A DNA stretch of 64,000 nucleotides from positions 114,684,242-114,748,241 of the forward strand of contig BSWB01000006.1 of the NCBI GenBank assembly GCA_033239125.1. Reading direction: 5' to 3'. The translations under genes were made by a program, and so were the position numbers. Below are positions 38,988 to 49,897 of the stretch, piece after piece; the first letter of the stretch is position 1; each line of letters opens with the position of its first letter. This stretch comes from Fagopyrum homotropicum. Lineage: Eukaryota; Streptophyta; Magnoliopsida; Caryophyllales; Polygonaceae. The notes below the pieces were generated by a model, which saw only the letters and a list, made by a program, of their open reading frames with translations, had not been told where the DNA came from and ran no database searches.

Positions 38988-39983
38988 TTTCATAAATAAT
39001 GACCGAGATTTGGCTCCCGACGAAAGTTATAAGATCGGATCTGGATCTTAGTATTTATAAATTATTCTATTATTTTAATACCTTTAAAGTTCTTAAACAT
39101 TCTTAAAGTTATTTGTTGATCTATAAATAACCTTAGAGTGTGAGATTATTAGATAGATTGATTTTGATTAATATTTTCACAAATTGTGTCAACTCGCAGC
39201 TTCGCTTACGAAGTTTGTGGTTTATTCATTCATATTCAATCAAAGAGAGAGCTTTGATTGAATCATTGTGGGTTCTTGCTAGATTGTGCTTGCTTGTGCT
39301 TCTCTTACTTAGAAGGCTTGTGCAAAGTTAAAGAAGTGAGGGTTAAGGTAAGCTCTTCGTTAAGGGATTTTGACACATAATTCGTCAAGATTCTTTGCGA
39401 AAATATCTTGGTTCGTATGTTCATATTTCCATTAAATTTATTCCATAAATCATCTTCTTATCTTTGCATATATCAATCCATCAAGCTCACGTTCTTTGGT
39501 TTCGAAGTTACAAGAATCTCTTTCAACACAAGAATCTCGAACGAGATTCTCCACTGAGATTCTCCACCGAGATTCGTTCTCTAAGACAGTTTCGTGGACT
39601 TTCAATCTACATCGGGAATTGTGGCTTCAACCACGCATCAATAGAGGTGTTGCCAATGTAGTGGCAGAGACTTGCTGGTTCAGAATCCTCCTATTCGAGC
39701 TTGGGATAGGGATCCATACAACTACATTGGTTTATTGTGATAACGTGACAATTGTATATCTTTCCTCAAATCTAGTACGACATCAACATATAAAACATGT
39801 CGAAATTGATCTACATTTCGTTCGTGAGAAGGTTTCCGTGGGGAAAATTCGGTTCTCCATGTTTCTTCTTCTCATCAATACGTTGATATTTTTACAAAGT
39901 GTCTCGTCGCTCCATTGTTTAATAACTTCCGAATCAGTCTGTCTTCAATGTCCTCCGACTTTGACTTTGTTAGGAGTTATATT

Positions 39984-40021
<38 letters not shown>
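38988..40021 (+). mobile_element. Deleted Ty1-copia remnant
   Basis: RNase H tail at about 39650-39960 reads NVVAETCWFR, LVYCDNVTIVYLSSN, HIKHVEIDLHFVREKV and CPPTLT, which is the usual copia C-terminus with one frame problem. TGTTAGGAGTTATA at 39968 is the probable LTR start, cut by a TA repeat (39988-40021). The DNA at 39040-39480 may be the 5' LTR and leader, with gag to reverse transcriptase deleted. A short direct repeat GAGATTCTCCAC(C/T)GA lies near 39543-39575. Confidence 0.65.
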
Positions 40022-40025
<4 letters not shown>

Positions 40026-41499
40026 GAATTACTCTTATAACCATGAGTTATTCTCTTATATATATTCACTACCTAGGGCGAGATTCTGACATGAGATTAT
40101 TTTCACAATCGCCGATATCTAAACTTACAGTGGCGATAGAGCTAAGAATTTTATGGAGGCTGGTAGAAGAGAAGCGGCAACGAGGCAGTTCATCCGCATC
40201 AACCGTAGAAAGTAGATAGGTGAACAAAGTAGAAATTGAGAAGATGAAACTTGGATCTAATATACAAAAGGCAAAAAGGAGAGACATAGATTCAGTCTAG
40301 CATTTGATGACCGTTGACAAAATGGAGAGATCCGAAGAGGAAATTTGGGGCGAGAAATGGAGTAGGAGAACGGCAACAAAAACGTTAAGAGGGGAAAGAA
40401 TTCAATTTTTTGATTGACAAATTTCTTGAAAATTAGAGAGAGATAAAGCTCATCTTGCAGAGTCAGGCGGTGCTCCAGCCTCGTTGAAAGAGGAAGATCG
40501 AGTCGGTGAGTAACAGTGCTTCGTAGAGATGTAGTTATTCGCTTGTCAGGGGAGAGAAGATGGGCACGTGTACGTGCCGAAGGACGAAGAAACGTGTGTA
40601 GATGGGGGATATGGGCAAACGGGCCAAAGAAAAAGACATGCTGATATAGTCATGACTATTCATTTTCTTTACTCAAACTTATACTACATGTGTAAAGTAT
40701 ATTATAAGGTTTATAAGGATATATATATATTCTGTTCATTTACACGTTTAACCAAACTATGTACATCCATGCATGTAAACGTACGTTACATGAGCTCGTT
40801 CGTGATCAACATGTATATGGATTGCCTCATCCTCCATTGTTGCTAAGCAAGCATAAGGTTCAAATCCTAATCAAGAAACCAGTTAATCATAACACTCAAA
40901 CCATTTTCTTACGGAAAACATGTACCAACAACACCATTATGTTATATGATAACATTAAGTTATGGAACTATAGATTTTATTCACTTGTTTGGTATGAGAA
41001 TATTTGTCGTTTTATATTTCAAAGTCGAACGGGCAACATAATGAAGTTGGTGGTATATGAACCTACACATGTGTAAGGCTCAAACACAACACAATAAGAA
41101 GTATAGTAACAGATCTCACCTTAGCAAAGATATCCAAAAAAGAGAAGAAAAAAAAACCCTATTCTGCTCTCTTCTCTCTCCTATCCGCGTCACCGGAGTT
41201 AGGCTCCCGCCTACTCCCCCTCCAGCGTGGCCCCCCGGCCTCGCCCCATCCCAACCCCCAGGGGCGGCCCACCCCCCCCCCCCCAGGAAATTTTTTTTTT
41301 TTTTTTTGTGAAAAAATCGTTTTAAAATGGGTTGTGCTTCTCTCGTTTATAAAAAAATTTTCTACAATTTATTTTTTTTAAATATCACTATTCTTGTGTT
41401 ATATTTAAATGTTTTTTTTGGATCTTTCGTCGAAGTGAACGAAACTTCATAAGTATTTCCCGTTTTAGACTCTAGAGTGAAATAATTCACCAAAATGCA
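40022..41499. other. Intergenic DNA, nothing firm
   Basis: No supported gene. Frames of 72-105 codons lack family features. From 41150 to 41281 it is pyrimidine- and GC-rich and may be the 5' leader of the LINE that resumes at 41881. A run of C (41272-41284) and a run of T (41290-41307) follow. Confidence 0.45.
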
Positions 41500-41509
41500 C
41501 GAGATTTGT

Positions 41510-41880
41510 TGTTTGGATTAGAAGCGCGGTCTTAGATCACACTCTTATTTGTAAAAAGCGTTGTCGAGGACAACATTTTAATATCTTGAATAAAGATAAC
41601 AAAAACACAAATAGAGGTGTGGTCCTAGACCGCGGCTATAGTGTAACGTTTTTGAAAAAAAAAACTAAAGAGGCGCGGTTATAGACCGCGCCTATAGGAC
41701 AGCTTTTTTTTTTAAAAATATATAGGCGCGGTCTATGGCCGCGCCTTTTAAGTGTAATGTTTTTATAATTTTTTTTGTATTGTTGTTTATTGTAAGTAGA
41801 TGACATATTGACTTTGTTTTTATCGCAATTTTATTTTCATAAATATTTTTATCGAAAATAAAATTTCGCCCCCCCCCCCC
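41510..41880. mobile_element. CACTA-like subterminal palindrome cluster
   Basis: Repeated inverted motifs of the kind GGCGCGGTCTATGGCCGCGCC (41726-41746), with variants near 41525, 41628, 41670 and 41690, in an AT-rich background. Such GCGCGGTC..GACCGCGC palindromes are typical of subterminal regions of plant CACTA transposons. Neither CACTA end was found, so this is a fragment. It separates the GC-rich 41200-41281 stretch from the LINE. Confidence 0.45.
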
Positions 41881-41933
41881 TTTAAAATCCTGCGGCCGCC
41901 ACTGCCAACCACCCTTTCCTCCCGTTTGCCCTC

Positions 41934-43645
41934 ATGGCTGGCTCGAGGAGATCCAGACTCCTCTCCATCAAGCTCTCTGACCTGCAAACCAAAGCCACCA
42001 ATCCTTCAAAACCTCGCCCAGCCTCATCCCTCTCTCAATCACCGACTAGTCCGTTCGAACCAATACTTGAGGAACTTATCCTTACCAATAACCGGAGGCT
42101 GCTTGCTAAGCCCTAGCAATGCCTCGATGCCTTGGCTCTTTCCTCAGAGGCTCTCTTCCCCCCGCTTACGGCGACTACTCTCCACGCCTCCTTACCCACC
42201 AAAACTATGGCAGCCATCCATGCAATTAACGCTGCATGTGTTGGCTCTAACTCTTCACCCTCTCCCTCCCCTCCCACCTCAAACCTTCAATCTTCCAAGG
42301 CGGTTGACTATTTAGCCCCTATCATCTCAAACTTTCCATCTTCCATGGTGGCTGACGGTTTAGCCCCTGCCGTTTCATTTCACTCAAAGGATGATACCCT
42401 TCCATCTTCCCCAGATCCCATAATCCAATATTCTCTAACAACCTTTTCACCAACCTCTCCCCATAAAGACATCATCATTACAAAAACGCCTTTAGCCGCC
42501 ACCTCGATATCTTACAAAGATATCGTCTTGAGCAACGCAAAATGGAACCACATCCCTCTACCCTTCGTTCCAGGGCTCGAATCAGGCTCATCACTTTCAC
42601 TGATGAGGACGCTGAAACCACCCAAAAATGGCAACTAGCCCTAGTTGGTTTTCCCCTAGGGATCCCTATCAACTTCCAACACATGTCCTCCTTCGTCAAT
42701 GAGCACTGGAACCCTATTTCCCCACCCAAAATCCTCCGCAATGACAAAGGAGTGTTCGTCTTCCAATTCGTGAACGAAGACGACCTTAACTCTATCCTGC
42801 TCGGGATCCCATGGGTCACTAATGGTGCTACTATGCTCCTTTTGAAGAGGTGGACCAAGGATCTCACCCTAGACTACTCCAGTCTGAACTCTGTTCCAAT
42901 TTGGGCCACTCTTCATGATCTCGGCTACAGATTTTGGTCCAAAAACATGTTGGCTAAGATCGGCTCTGCTCTTGGTACTCCCATTCTTACAGACTCGAGC
43001 TCTGCTAACCAAGAAAGGTTGGGGTATGCACGTATCTTGGTTGACATACAAGCCTCTCGCCCTCTCCTTCGGGAAGTTATTTTATCAGGTCCCGACGGAT
43101 CATCATATAATCAAAAGGTATCGTACGATTGGATCCCTCCCCACTGCCAAAAATGCCTTATCTTCGGCCACTGTCATCCTTTGAAACAGGCAAGCATTAC
43201 AAAGGGAATCAAACCTACCCTTACCTCTCGCCCAAAACCTCGTAACAACCCTAATACCAACCTTGGGCCCCTCCTCCCCACCCCGGATATTTCTCTTAAG
43301 ATCACACATGATCCTATCCTTCCTCCTAATCAACCCAATCCCCCTAGCCATTCTGACCACCTTGATCTTCTCATGGATTCTAAGACGAGTTCGCCTTCCC
43401 CTCCCACGGTCTTACTCCAATCCAAAACTCTGATAACATATCACCCTTACCCTCGCTTGACCACCCATATGTTGATTTGCCCATGCCTTCCATCCCCCCC
43501 TCAGAACCACACTACCTCAACACCTATACTGATTGAGAACCCTCTTCCCAAAGCCTCCATCGATGAGGCTAACCCTTCATATATCCCCATCCCCTTGACA
43601 ACAAGTGTTGCCCAGGATTTAACAGTATGTCTTAACGAATATTAA
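41934..43645 (+). pseudogene. LINE ORF1 (DUF4283 and CCHC-type protein)
   Basis: Starts at ATG 41937 region (MAGSRRSRLLSIKLSDLQ), has a TAG at 42114-42116, continues in the same frame, then shifts frame near 42575. The second part (to 43645) holds a DUF4283-type RNA-binding region (WQLALVGFPLG..FQFVNEDDLNSILLGIPW) and a zinc knuckle DWIPPHCQKCLIFGHCHP (about 43128-43180). Plant L1 ORF1 proteins coat the element RNA. The proline/serine-rich tail is normal for the family. Confidence 0.8.
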
Positions 43646-45515
43646 TGCCTACTCATGGAATATTAGGGGCCTGAACGACCCTAATAAGCAAAAAGCTGTT
43701 TAGAACTTGGTTAAGAAGAATGACATTGACCTACTTGCCATTCTCGAAACAAGACTCAGATCCAACAAAGAGAACCGTCTTGCTAAACACTTGTTCCCTA
43801 CTTGGAGTCAAGTATCCAATTCCTCCCTTGCTCACAATTGTAGAATCTGGCTCTGGTGGAACCCCTCAAAACTTCACGTCACTACTACAATCAAAACAGA
43901 CCAGCTTATACATTGTAAAATCTCCAACCCTTTGTCTCACCATACCCAATCTACAAACCTTGAGATCTCCTTCATATATGCTCATAACTCCCCTGATGAT
44001 AGGCCAAACCTTTGGACTACCATCTCCACAATTGGTCAGCTCAACACCTCCACCCCTTGGGCTCTTATGGGAGATTTTAATGTTACTCTCTCACTAGACG
44101 AGAAGACTTCCAATAATCTTCCTTGCATTTCGCAGAACTCTACGGAGCTTGCCTCCTGCTACGAGCTTAGCAACATTTATGATCTTCCTTTCTCCGGGTG
44201 CAAGTTCACATGGAATAACAAGCAAATCAGCTCTTAAGCTCGACCGTATCATAACCAATCCCTCTTGGCTTGTCAAATTTCCACAATCTCAAGCCCACTT
44301 CGACCTGCCTGATGTGTCGGACCACTCTCCGGCTTTGCTTTCTATTTCCCCTCCAGTTGACAAGATCAATACGTCATTTAGATTCAACAATGTTTGGGCC
44401 GAACATAAGAACTTTACCCTTTGTGTTGCTAACGCTTGGGATGTGGTAATCGATGGCAACCCCATGTTTAAGCTCACGAAGAAGTTGAAGCTTCTTAAGC
44501 CCAAACTCAAAAGATTTCAAAGTTAGAAACTTGAAGAGCTTCATTTGGCAATCAATGATAACCGGAAGAACCTCCATACTACTCAGGATGAGCTCCAGCG
44601 CAATCTGCTTGACCCTTCCCTCCATCTTGAAGAGAGAACCTTAACCGCCTCATTGAAGATAGCCTTCTCGCGCTCCATACTACCTTGGCTTAGCTCTCTA
44701 AAGCGAAATGGATCAATCATGGTGATCAGTGCTCATCATTTTTCTTCAGGAGCATTAAAACCAGAAGAAGCCAGAACTGTATCCATTCTATCCAAGCCCG
44801 CGATGGCAGCACTACTTGCGACCCTGATCTTATAGCCTCAACCTTCATTAACCACTTCCAAAAGGCCCTAAACCACCCTACCCAGACCAGTAACCGTACC
44901 TTCCCTGACCTACCTCTTCCCAACCTCAACCCCGCTAACTTTACCTCTCTTTCTATGAAGGTTACGGCTGAAGAAATCAAAACTGCTCTATTTAGCATTG
45001 ACGACAGCAAATCTCCGGGTCTAGATGGTTACAATGCTCGTTTCTACAAAGCATCTTGGAACATCACCAGTCAGGATTTCACTAAAGCTATTCTAGACTT
45101 CTTCAATCATGGAAGACTACTCAAACAAGTCAATCACGCTTCTATCTCGCTCATTGCCAAAACTGAAAACCCGATAACCCCTTCCGACTACAGGTCTATT
45201 TCTTGTTGCACCACTATCTACAAAACCATAGCCAAGGTCTTACTCTTATCCACTCGCATCAGCACCATCCTACCTCACATTATTGGCCCGTACCAGAGTG
45301 TCTTTGTCAAAAACCGTTCCATCAAGCAGAACGTGCTCACTTGCCAGGAACTGCTCCATAAATATAGCCAGAAGAACATCTCTCCCAGAGTTGCAATGAA
45401 AATCGATATTTCAAAGCCTTCGACATCATTGACCATGGCTTCATCTAAGAGCTAAAGGCAAGTCTAGCTTTTTCTACATCTTTCTTTGTACATATGCTTC
45501 CAAAATCAAAACATA
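43640..45515 (+). pseudogene. LINE ORF2: endonuclease and partial reverse transcriptase
   Basis: The endonuclease has SWNIRGLND (43653), LLAILETR, SFIYAHNSPDDR, WALMGDFNV (about 44060) and VSDHSPALLS (about 44320). The reverse transcriptase starts TAEEIKTALFSIDDSKSPGL (44961), with PSDYRSISCC, FVKNRSIKQNVL and MKIDISK, and fades after GFI.ELKASLAF (45440-45475). Stops at 43700, 44236, 44526 and 45445 and frame changes between parts disable it. Confidence 0.85.
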
Positions 45516-45574
45516 ATTTGGGCTTATTCTAAAAACTAACTCATTAATCAACCCAACTAAGATATAAATTAGAA

Positions 45575-45724
45575 CAACACAACCGTCCGGTCCTCCCACG
45601 ACAAAATGACGCCAACCAGGTTTGGATCGACGTAGTGTTATCAACCGACCACAATAGCGTGATTTTCAAGATCTAACCAAACAACCTTTACTTACACAAC
45701 TACCGAATGCCATGCAATTAGTGG
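45575..45724 (+). pseudogene. Relic of a third RIP gene
   Basis: About 150 bases align with 2053-2202 of RIP gene A (ACAACCGTCCGGTCCTCCCACGAC-like start, then the region around the first active-site Tyr). An internal CAA has become TAA, and several other changes are present. No other exon part remains on either side. It lies about 1.0 kb before block B, so the locus once held at least three copies. It cannot encode a product. Confidence 0.85.
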
Positions 45725-46439
45725 TAATTAAAAGTACAAAATCAGTTTATGAAATCATAAGAAGAACTGAAGAAAATGGAGGAGAGTCGGCCAACAGAAC
45801 AAACAACATTGCAACATTGAAAACGAAGAAGAAGATTGGTGTCCTATTTTTCGTAACCACAATCTCGCAAGTAGTTATATGGGACTAGGTTTAGTCGGGA
45901 AAAGTTTGGGAGAAAAGAATAAATATTACTGTAAATCAGTTTTTCTTTATTTTTTTAAAGTTTGTTTTTATTTTTTAGCCTTAAAAAATAAGGAAAACTT
46001 TCGTTGAGCGTGTCTTGACCGGACATGATCCGTGTCTTGACCGGACATGATCCGTGTCTTGTTGTGTCCTCCTCGTATCCTATCTTTGAACAGTGTCTTC
46101 ACCATGTCGGAACATATTTGACCGTACCTTAGCATCGTTTTGACATGTACCTGTATCCTGCCGTGTCCTACACGGGACACTCTGCCTTCTGGAGGTGTTA
46201 GTGCAACATAGCATATAATAAATCGACGGTGACACATAAATTTAAGATACCTTGCTTTAAATTATTTCATGCTACCATGATTTATCTTATTTGTTAAATA
46301 GTCAAAGAAACCTTGCTTTCATTTATTCCACGCTACCATAATTTATCTTATTCGTTAGCTACTGTATGGTCAACGTGTTGGTTACGAACATAATAATTTA
46401 TTTTAAATCAAGTATTTTTTTGAAAAAAAAACTATTTAG

Positions 46440-46534
<95 letters not shown>

Positions 46535-46732
46535 TTGTATTTTATTAGCTGTTGTAAAATTTAACAAATTTAATATTTGATACAACTGAATGATACATGA
46601 CATAAAACTTGATTATATCTGCAATAACACAAATTAGATATGAATAAATGTAGAAGAAAGTGATCATATCCAAACAACTACGAGTTTGCAAAAAATCAAG
46701 AAAAAAAAGGATAAATCATATATTTTTCAGTA
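45725..46732. other. AT-rich spacer with short repeats
   Basis: No gene. TGTCTTGACCGGACATGATC is repeated twice in tandem with a third partial copy (46011-46060), followed by related CGTGTCCT-type motifs to about 46180. Two similar 60-base stretches lie at 46246-46360 (ACCTTGCTTT..TACCAT). A TA microsatellite is at 46445-46530. The end (46720-46732) is the empty site of Helitron 1. Confidence 0.6.
46445..46530. repeat. (TA)n microsatellite
   Basis: About 86 bases of TA with one break near 46473. Confidence 0.95.
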
Positions 46733-47115
46733 TATGTTTACTGTATCACTTGTAATACTTGGGTTTTAGATCTTTTTAATTAATTGTTATTTTCCTTTAC
46801 TTACAAGTTTAACAAAATTATAGTTCACAAAGTGAGTAATAAACTGGTATAAATTATAGTATAGTTAGATATGTAGATATTGAATATGTTTTCTAATTTA
46901 TAGAGTGAAAACATAATGTCATGTCAATAATTGGAAATAAAAAAATACAATCTAATATATTGAATTTATTAAATAAATTATGTCCTTGACTTATCATCTT
47001 TTATTTGTTGAATAATTATTGTCTCATATTCAAACTAAAAAATACTTGTATTAATTATTCAATAAAGAAATACAAGAATTTTGAAATAAAATCTACATAT
47101 TTATTCGAAAGAGAA
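46733..47115 (+). promoter_or_regulatory. Upstream region of RIP gene B
   Basis: Near-identical to 993-1374. Candidate TATA box at 46848-46856. Unlike gene A it is not cut by a Helitron, so its distal promoter is the original one. Confidence 0.6.
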
Positions 47116-47202
47116 ATGTCTTACAAGATTCGTGTGAAAGGAGACTTTGTAAATGGCCTACAAGTAGAGAGCGATGAACTTGTTGACAATCACCAACATT
47201 AG
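47116..47202 (+). other. Upstream ORF (28 codons) before RIP gene B
   Basis: Same 28 codons as 1375-1461, ending 13 bases before the main ATG at 47216. Confidence 0.45.
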
Positions 47203-47215
47203 CAACTGAGAAGTC

Positions 47216-49173
47216 ATGCTTGGTTCACCACTTCGCTACCCTTTTCAGTTGGTAAGTGATCTTATGTATACTAGATTTGGGTCCGATTTAGAGTAAACTG
47301 TCGAACTGTCAGTTTATTCAAACTGACGGTTTTTTTTAAATAGGTCTGTTTAGGTGAACTGACGGTTCGCAATTTAGGTTTAGGGTTGTTAAACAAACAA
47401 ACCGATTAGTTTAATTTAAATGAATCGGTGTTAAACCGGCGGTTAATCTAACCACTGTTTTGGATATGGTTTTTTTAGTTCAAAAGTGGACCCAAACCGA
47501 TTAGTTTTAAAAAACCATGTTTATGTGCCTAGGAATCGCTTCAGGTAGCACGAAGCAAAACCCGGTCCAATGATCAAATCGATCGGATCGAGTTCAACTT
47601 CAGAAGAGACGACTACCACAGAGATTTGATTCAACAACTACGCGACAAGTTGCGAGAACCGAATCGTTACTCCCACAACCGTCCGGTCCTCCCACCACAA
47701 AACGCCGCCGTCCGGAATTGGATCGACGTGGTGCTATCAACTGATTGCAACACCGTCACTTTCAGGATCCAACGGGACAACCTCTACTTACACGGCTACC
47801 AATTGCCATGCGGTCAGTGGCTCGAGTTAGCTACAGATGGTCCTCATCTCATCCTGGGATCAATCTTCCTGGGCTTCACCGGAAGCTACATTGATCTCGA
47901 AAGAGTTGGACAACGACCCATATTAGGAACTCAGATAAGCCGGGATGGAGTCATAGGGGCGGTTGATCAGCTCGCGCAGACTGACGACCGGATGTCTAGA
48001 GCACGTTATGTGGCTCTAATGGTCATGGTGTTATGCGAAGCTACGAGGTTCGATAAAATTTCACGTATATTCGCCAATGTAATACAGAGCGGAAGCTACG
48101 CCACCGCGACAATTGAAGACTGGATGGTCCGGTTGTTCCGCTCTTGGGGCGATCTCTCCGGAAGGTTGCTTGGAGCTGATCGTCGTGTTCCTGATCCCGA
48201 GAGTGAAAGACCGTACTTTCCTCTTCCGGTGAATAGCCCTCTAAGAGAAAGAATAACATGTGCCGAAGACGCGGTTAATTACGTCGGACTCTTGTTGGGG
48301 CCGGCGGCTTCCGCCATGGACAATAGTGATGCGTCTATTCCTAGAGGACAGCCGATTATGGAGGTGTTTGCATTACAAATACGCGACTTCTCCGACACTT
48401 TGTCAGGCGACGTAACGGTTACCGACGGTTTAGGGCAGCAGACGCTTTTCAACTGTCAACAAAGTGTCCAACCAGGCGACACTTTGGACTTAAGTTTGCT
48501 TGATCGAGCCATTTCCTTCTGGGAGACAATTACGATCAAGTATAACTTGACCGGAAAAACGATTAAGTTTGATCGAACCGATGAGTGGGACATACTCGAG
48601 GACGAAAGCCCGTACGAAACCAGAAGTACTCGAGATCCTGGTTGTGCTCGTCGTCGTGTTGTCAAGTCTAGCGCGGAATCATACTATTCGGGTTCGATGG
48701 CTCTAATCTACGATATATTATCAGAAGCATGGCAAGTGGTGTGGGAGGTGAAGATAGTCACTGGGGATGGCTATGATCCTATGAATGTTTACGGGTCTGT
48801 GACCGTGTCGTATACCTACAACGGTAACTATTACGAGACCAAGTTATTTTCGAGATCGTCAGAACCGGGTTCAAACGTGATAGTGTACGAAGGACAATGC
48901 GTCCCGTTGATGAGGAACGCAACTGGGGTTCCACTCGACGTCGATGTGAACATCGATCTTGATTTGTGGGACTACATTCATGTTTTTCCGGATCAATGTC
49001 TTGCAAAGGAGCGGTTAACTTGTCGATTTGGAGGTGGTGATCAGGCTACTGCTAAGCTCGCTCGTCGTAAGCTTGCCAAGGTTGTTGGCTCCAGAGGACG
49101 AGATAGAGACCGTTATACTCAATCTCCGCGCGTTCAAGTCACTGCAATATATTGTTATGTGTCGCAAGACTAA
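47216..49173 (+). CDS. JIP60-like ribosome-inactivating protein, gene B
   Basis: Two exons (47216-47251 and 47545-49173) and a GTAAGT..CAG intron at 47252-47544 give 554 residues. Same two-domain layout as gene A: an rRNA N-glycosidase domain with Tyr93, Tyr127, Glu177, Arg180 and Trp213 all kept, then the JIP60-type C-terminal domain. It is eight residues shorter, mainly because the linker near residues 265-285 is shorter. Exon 1 (12 codons) differs only at its last two residues. No signal peptide is visible. Downstream, the stop codon is 724 bases from the 3' end of the convergent 5-phosphatase gene. The frame is clean, so both copies could be active. Substitutions are spread over both domains, which fits separate maintenance of both copies. 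Confidence 0.87.
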
Positions 49174-49897
49174 TAATCTAATGAAACAGTCATGACAGAT
49201 TGTATGTTAATCCGGTGCCTCGTGTATGATCATAGATCTAGTACGGATTCTCGAGTTCTTGCTTGAGTTCTGTATAGAGATCTCGTCGGGTAAGTTTATA
49301 TGTAATCCAACATCAGCATCAGCATCAGACAGAGGCTAGATATCATCAATCAAAAACATCTTCTGCACAAACTACTCTTTTCATTCTACTGTATGAATCA
49401 TACAACTGCTCAACATGATTATTTATATGCATTTGTAATGCAATCATCTACTGCATTACAAAACAGGGATCTATCTAAGAGCTAAAGGCAACTTGCTTCT
49501 TCACCTTGATATAACTGGCTCGAAATGCAGCGAATAAGAATGGTGTGATGTAGAAGCTGGTTAATAGTTGTCAGTATAATAACAGCATGGATACCTGTGA
49601 TTAAGGCATTAAGACAATCAAACAAAAAGTCATATGCACATATGATGAGAGGATCAGAAGATTGAACTGACCCTTTTCCAATTATGGATCAACAATGTCT
49701 TTGTTATGAACAGATGCCTAGCTCCATTGTAGAAATTGCTCTCGCCTACGGATTGGGGGACCAAATGATGGATCAATGTGTATGATCAATACATCCATCA
49801 CATATTATTTCGGAAAAATTACCTTATGGAAGGTGCTCGTCCATAAAATTCTTCGGAGGACGAAGGATATTGTCATGTTATGTACCACAACTTCCTG
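49174..49897. other. Shared 3' flank between RIP gene B and the phosphatase gene
   Basis: No gene. 49182-49435 matches the flank of gene A, and 49436-49820 matches 38602-38987. The point between the two (about 49435/49436) is the empty target site of Helitron 2. The right part is probably 3' untranslated DNA of the phosphatase gene. Confidence 0.7.

Larger units (their letters stand above)
41881..45515 (+). mobile_element. LINE (L1-like) lacking its 3' part
   Basis: Carries a decayed ORF1 and the endonuclease and first half of the reverse transcriptase of ORF2, then stops at about 45515 with no catalytic FADD box, RNase H or poly(A). A LINE that keeps its 5' end and lacks its 3' end is unusual, since incomplete reverse transcription removes the 5' end. 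A later deletion is the likely cause. Confidence 0.85.

Noticed and set aside
45437..45460. An 18-base match (CTAAGAGCTAAAGGCAA) to the IP5P 3' flank at 49484
   Set aside because: The bases fit LINE coding (GFI.ELKASL), so the match is chance and not a further block copy.
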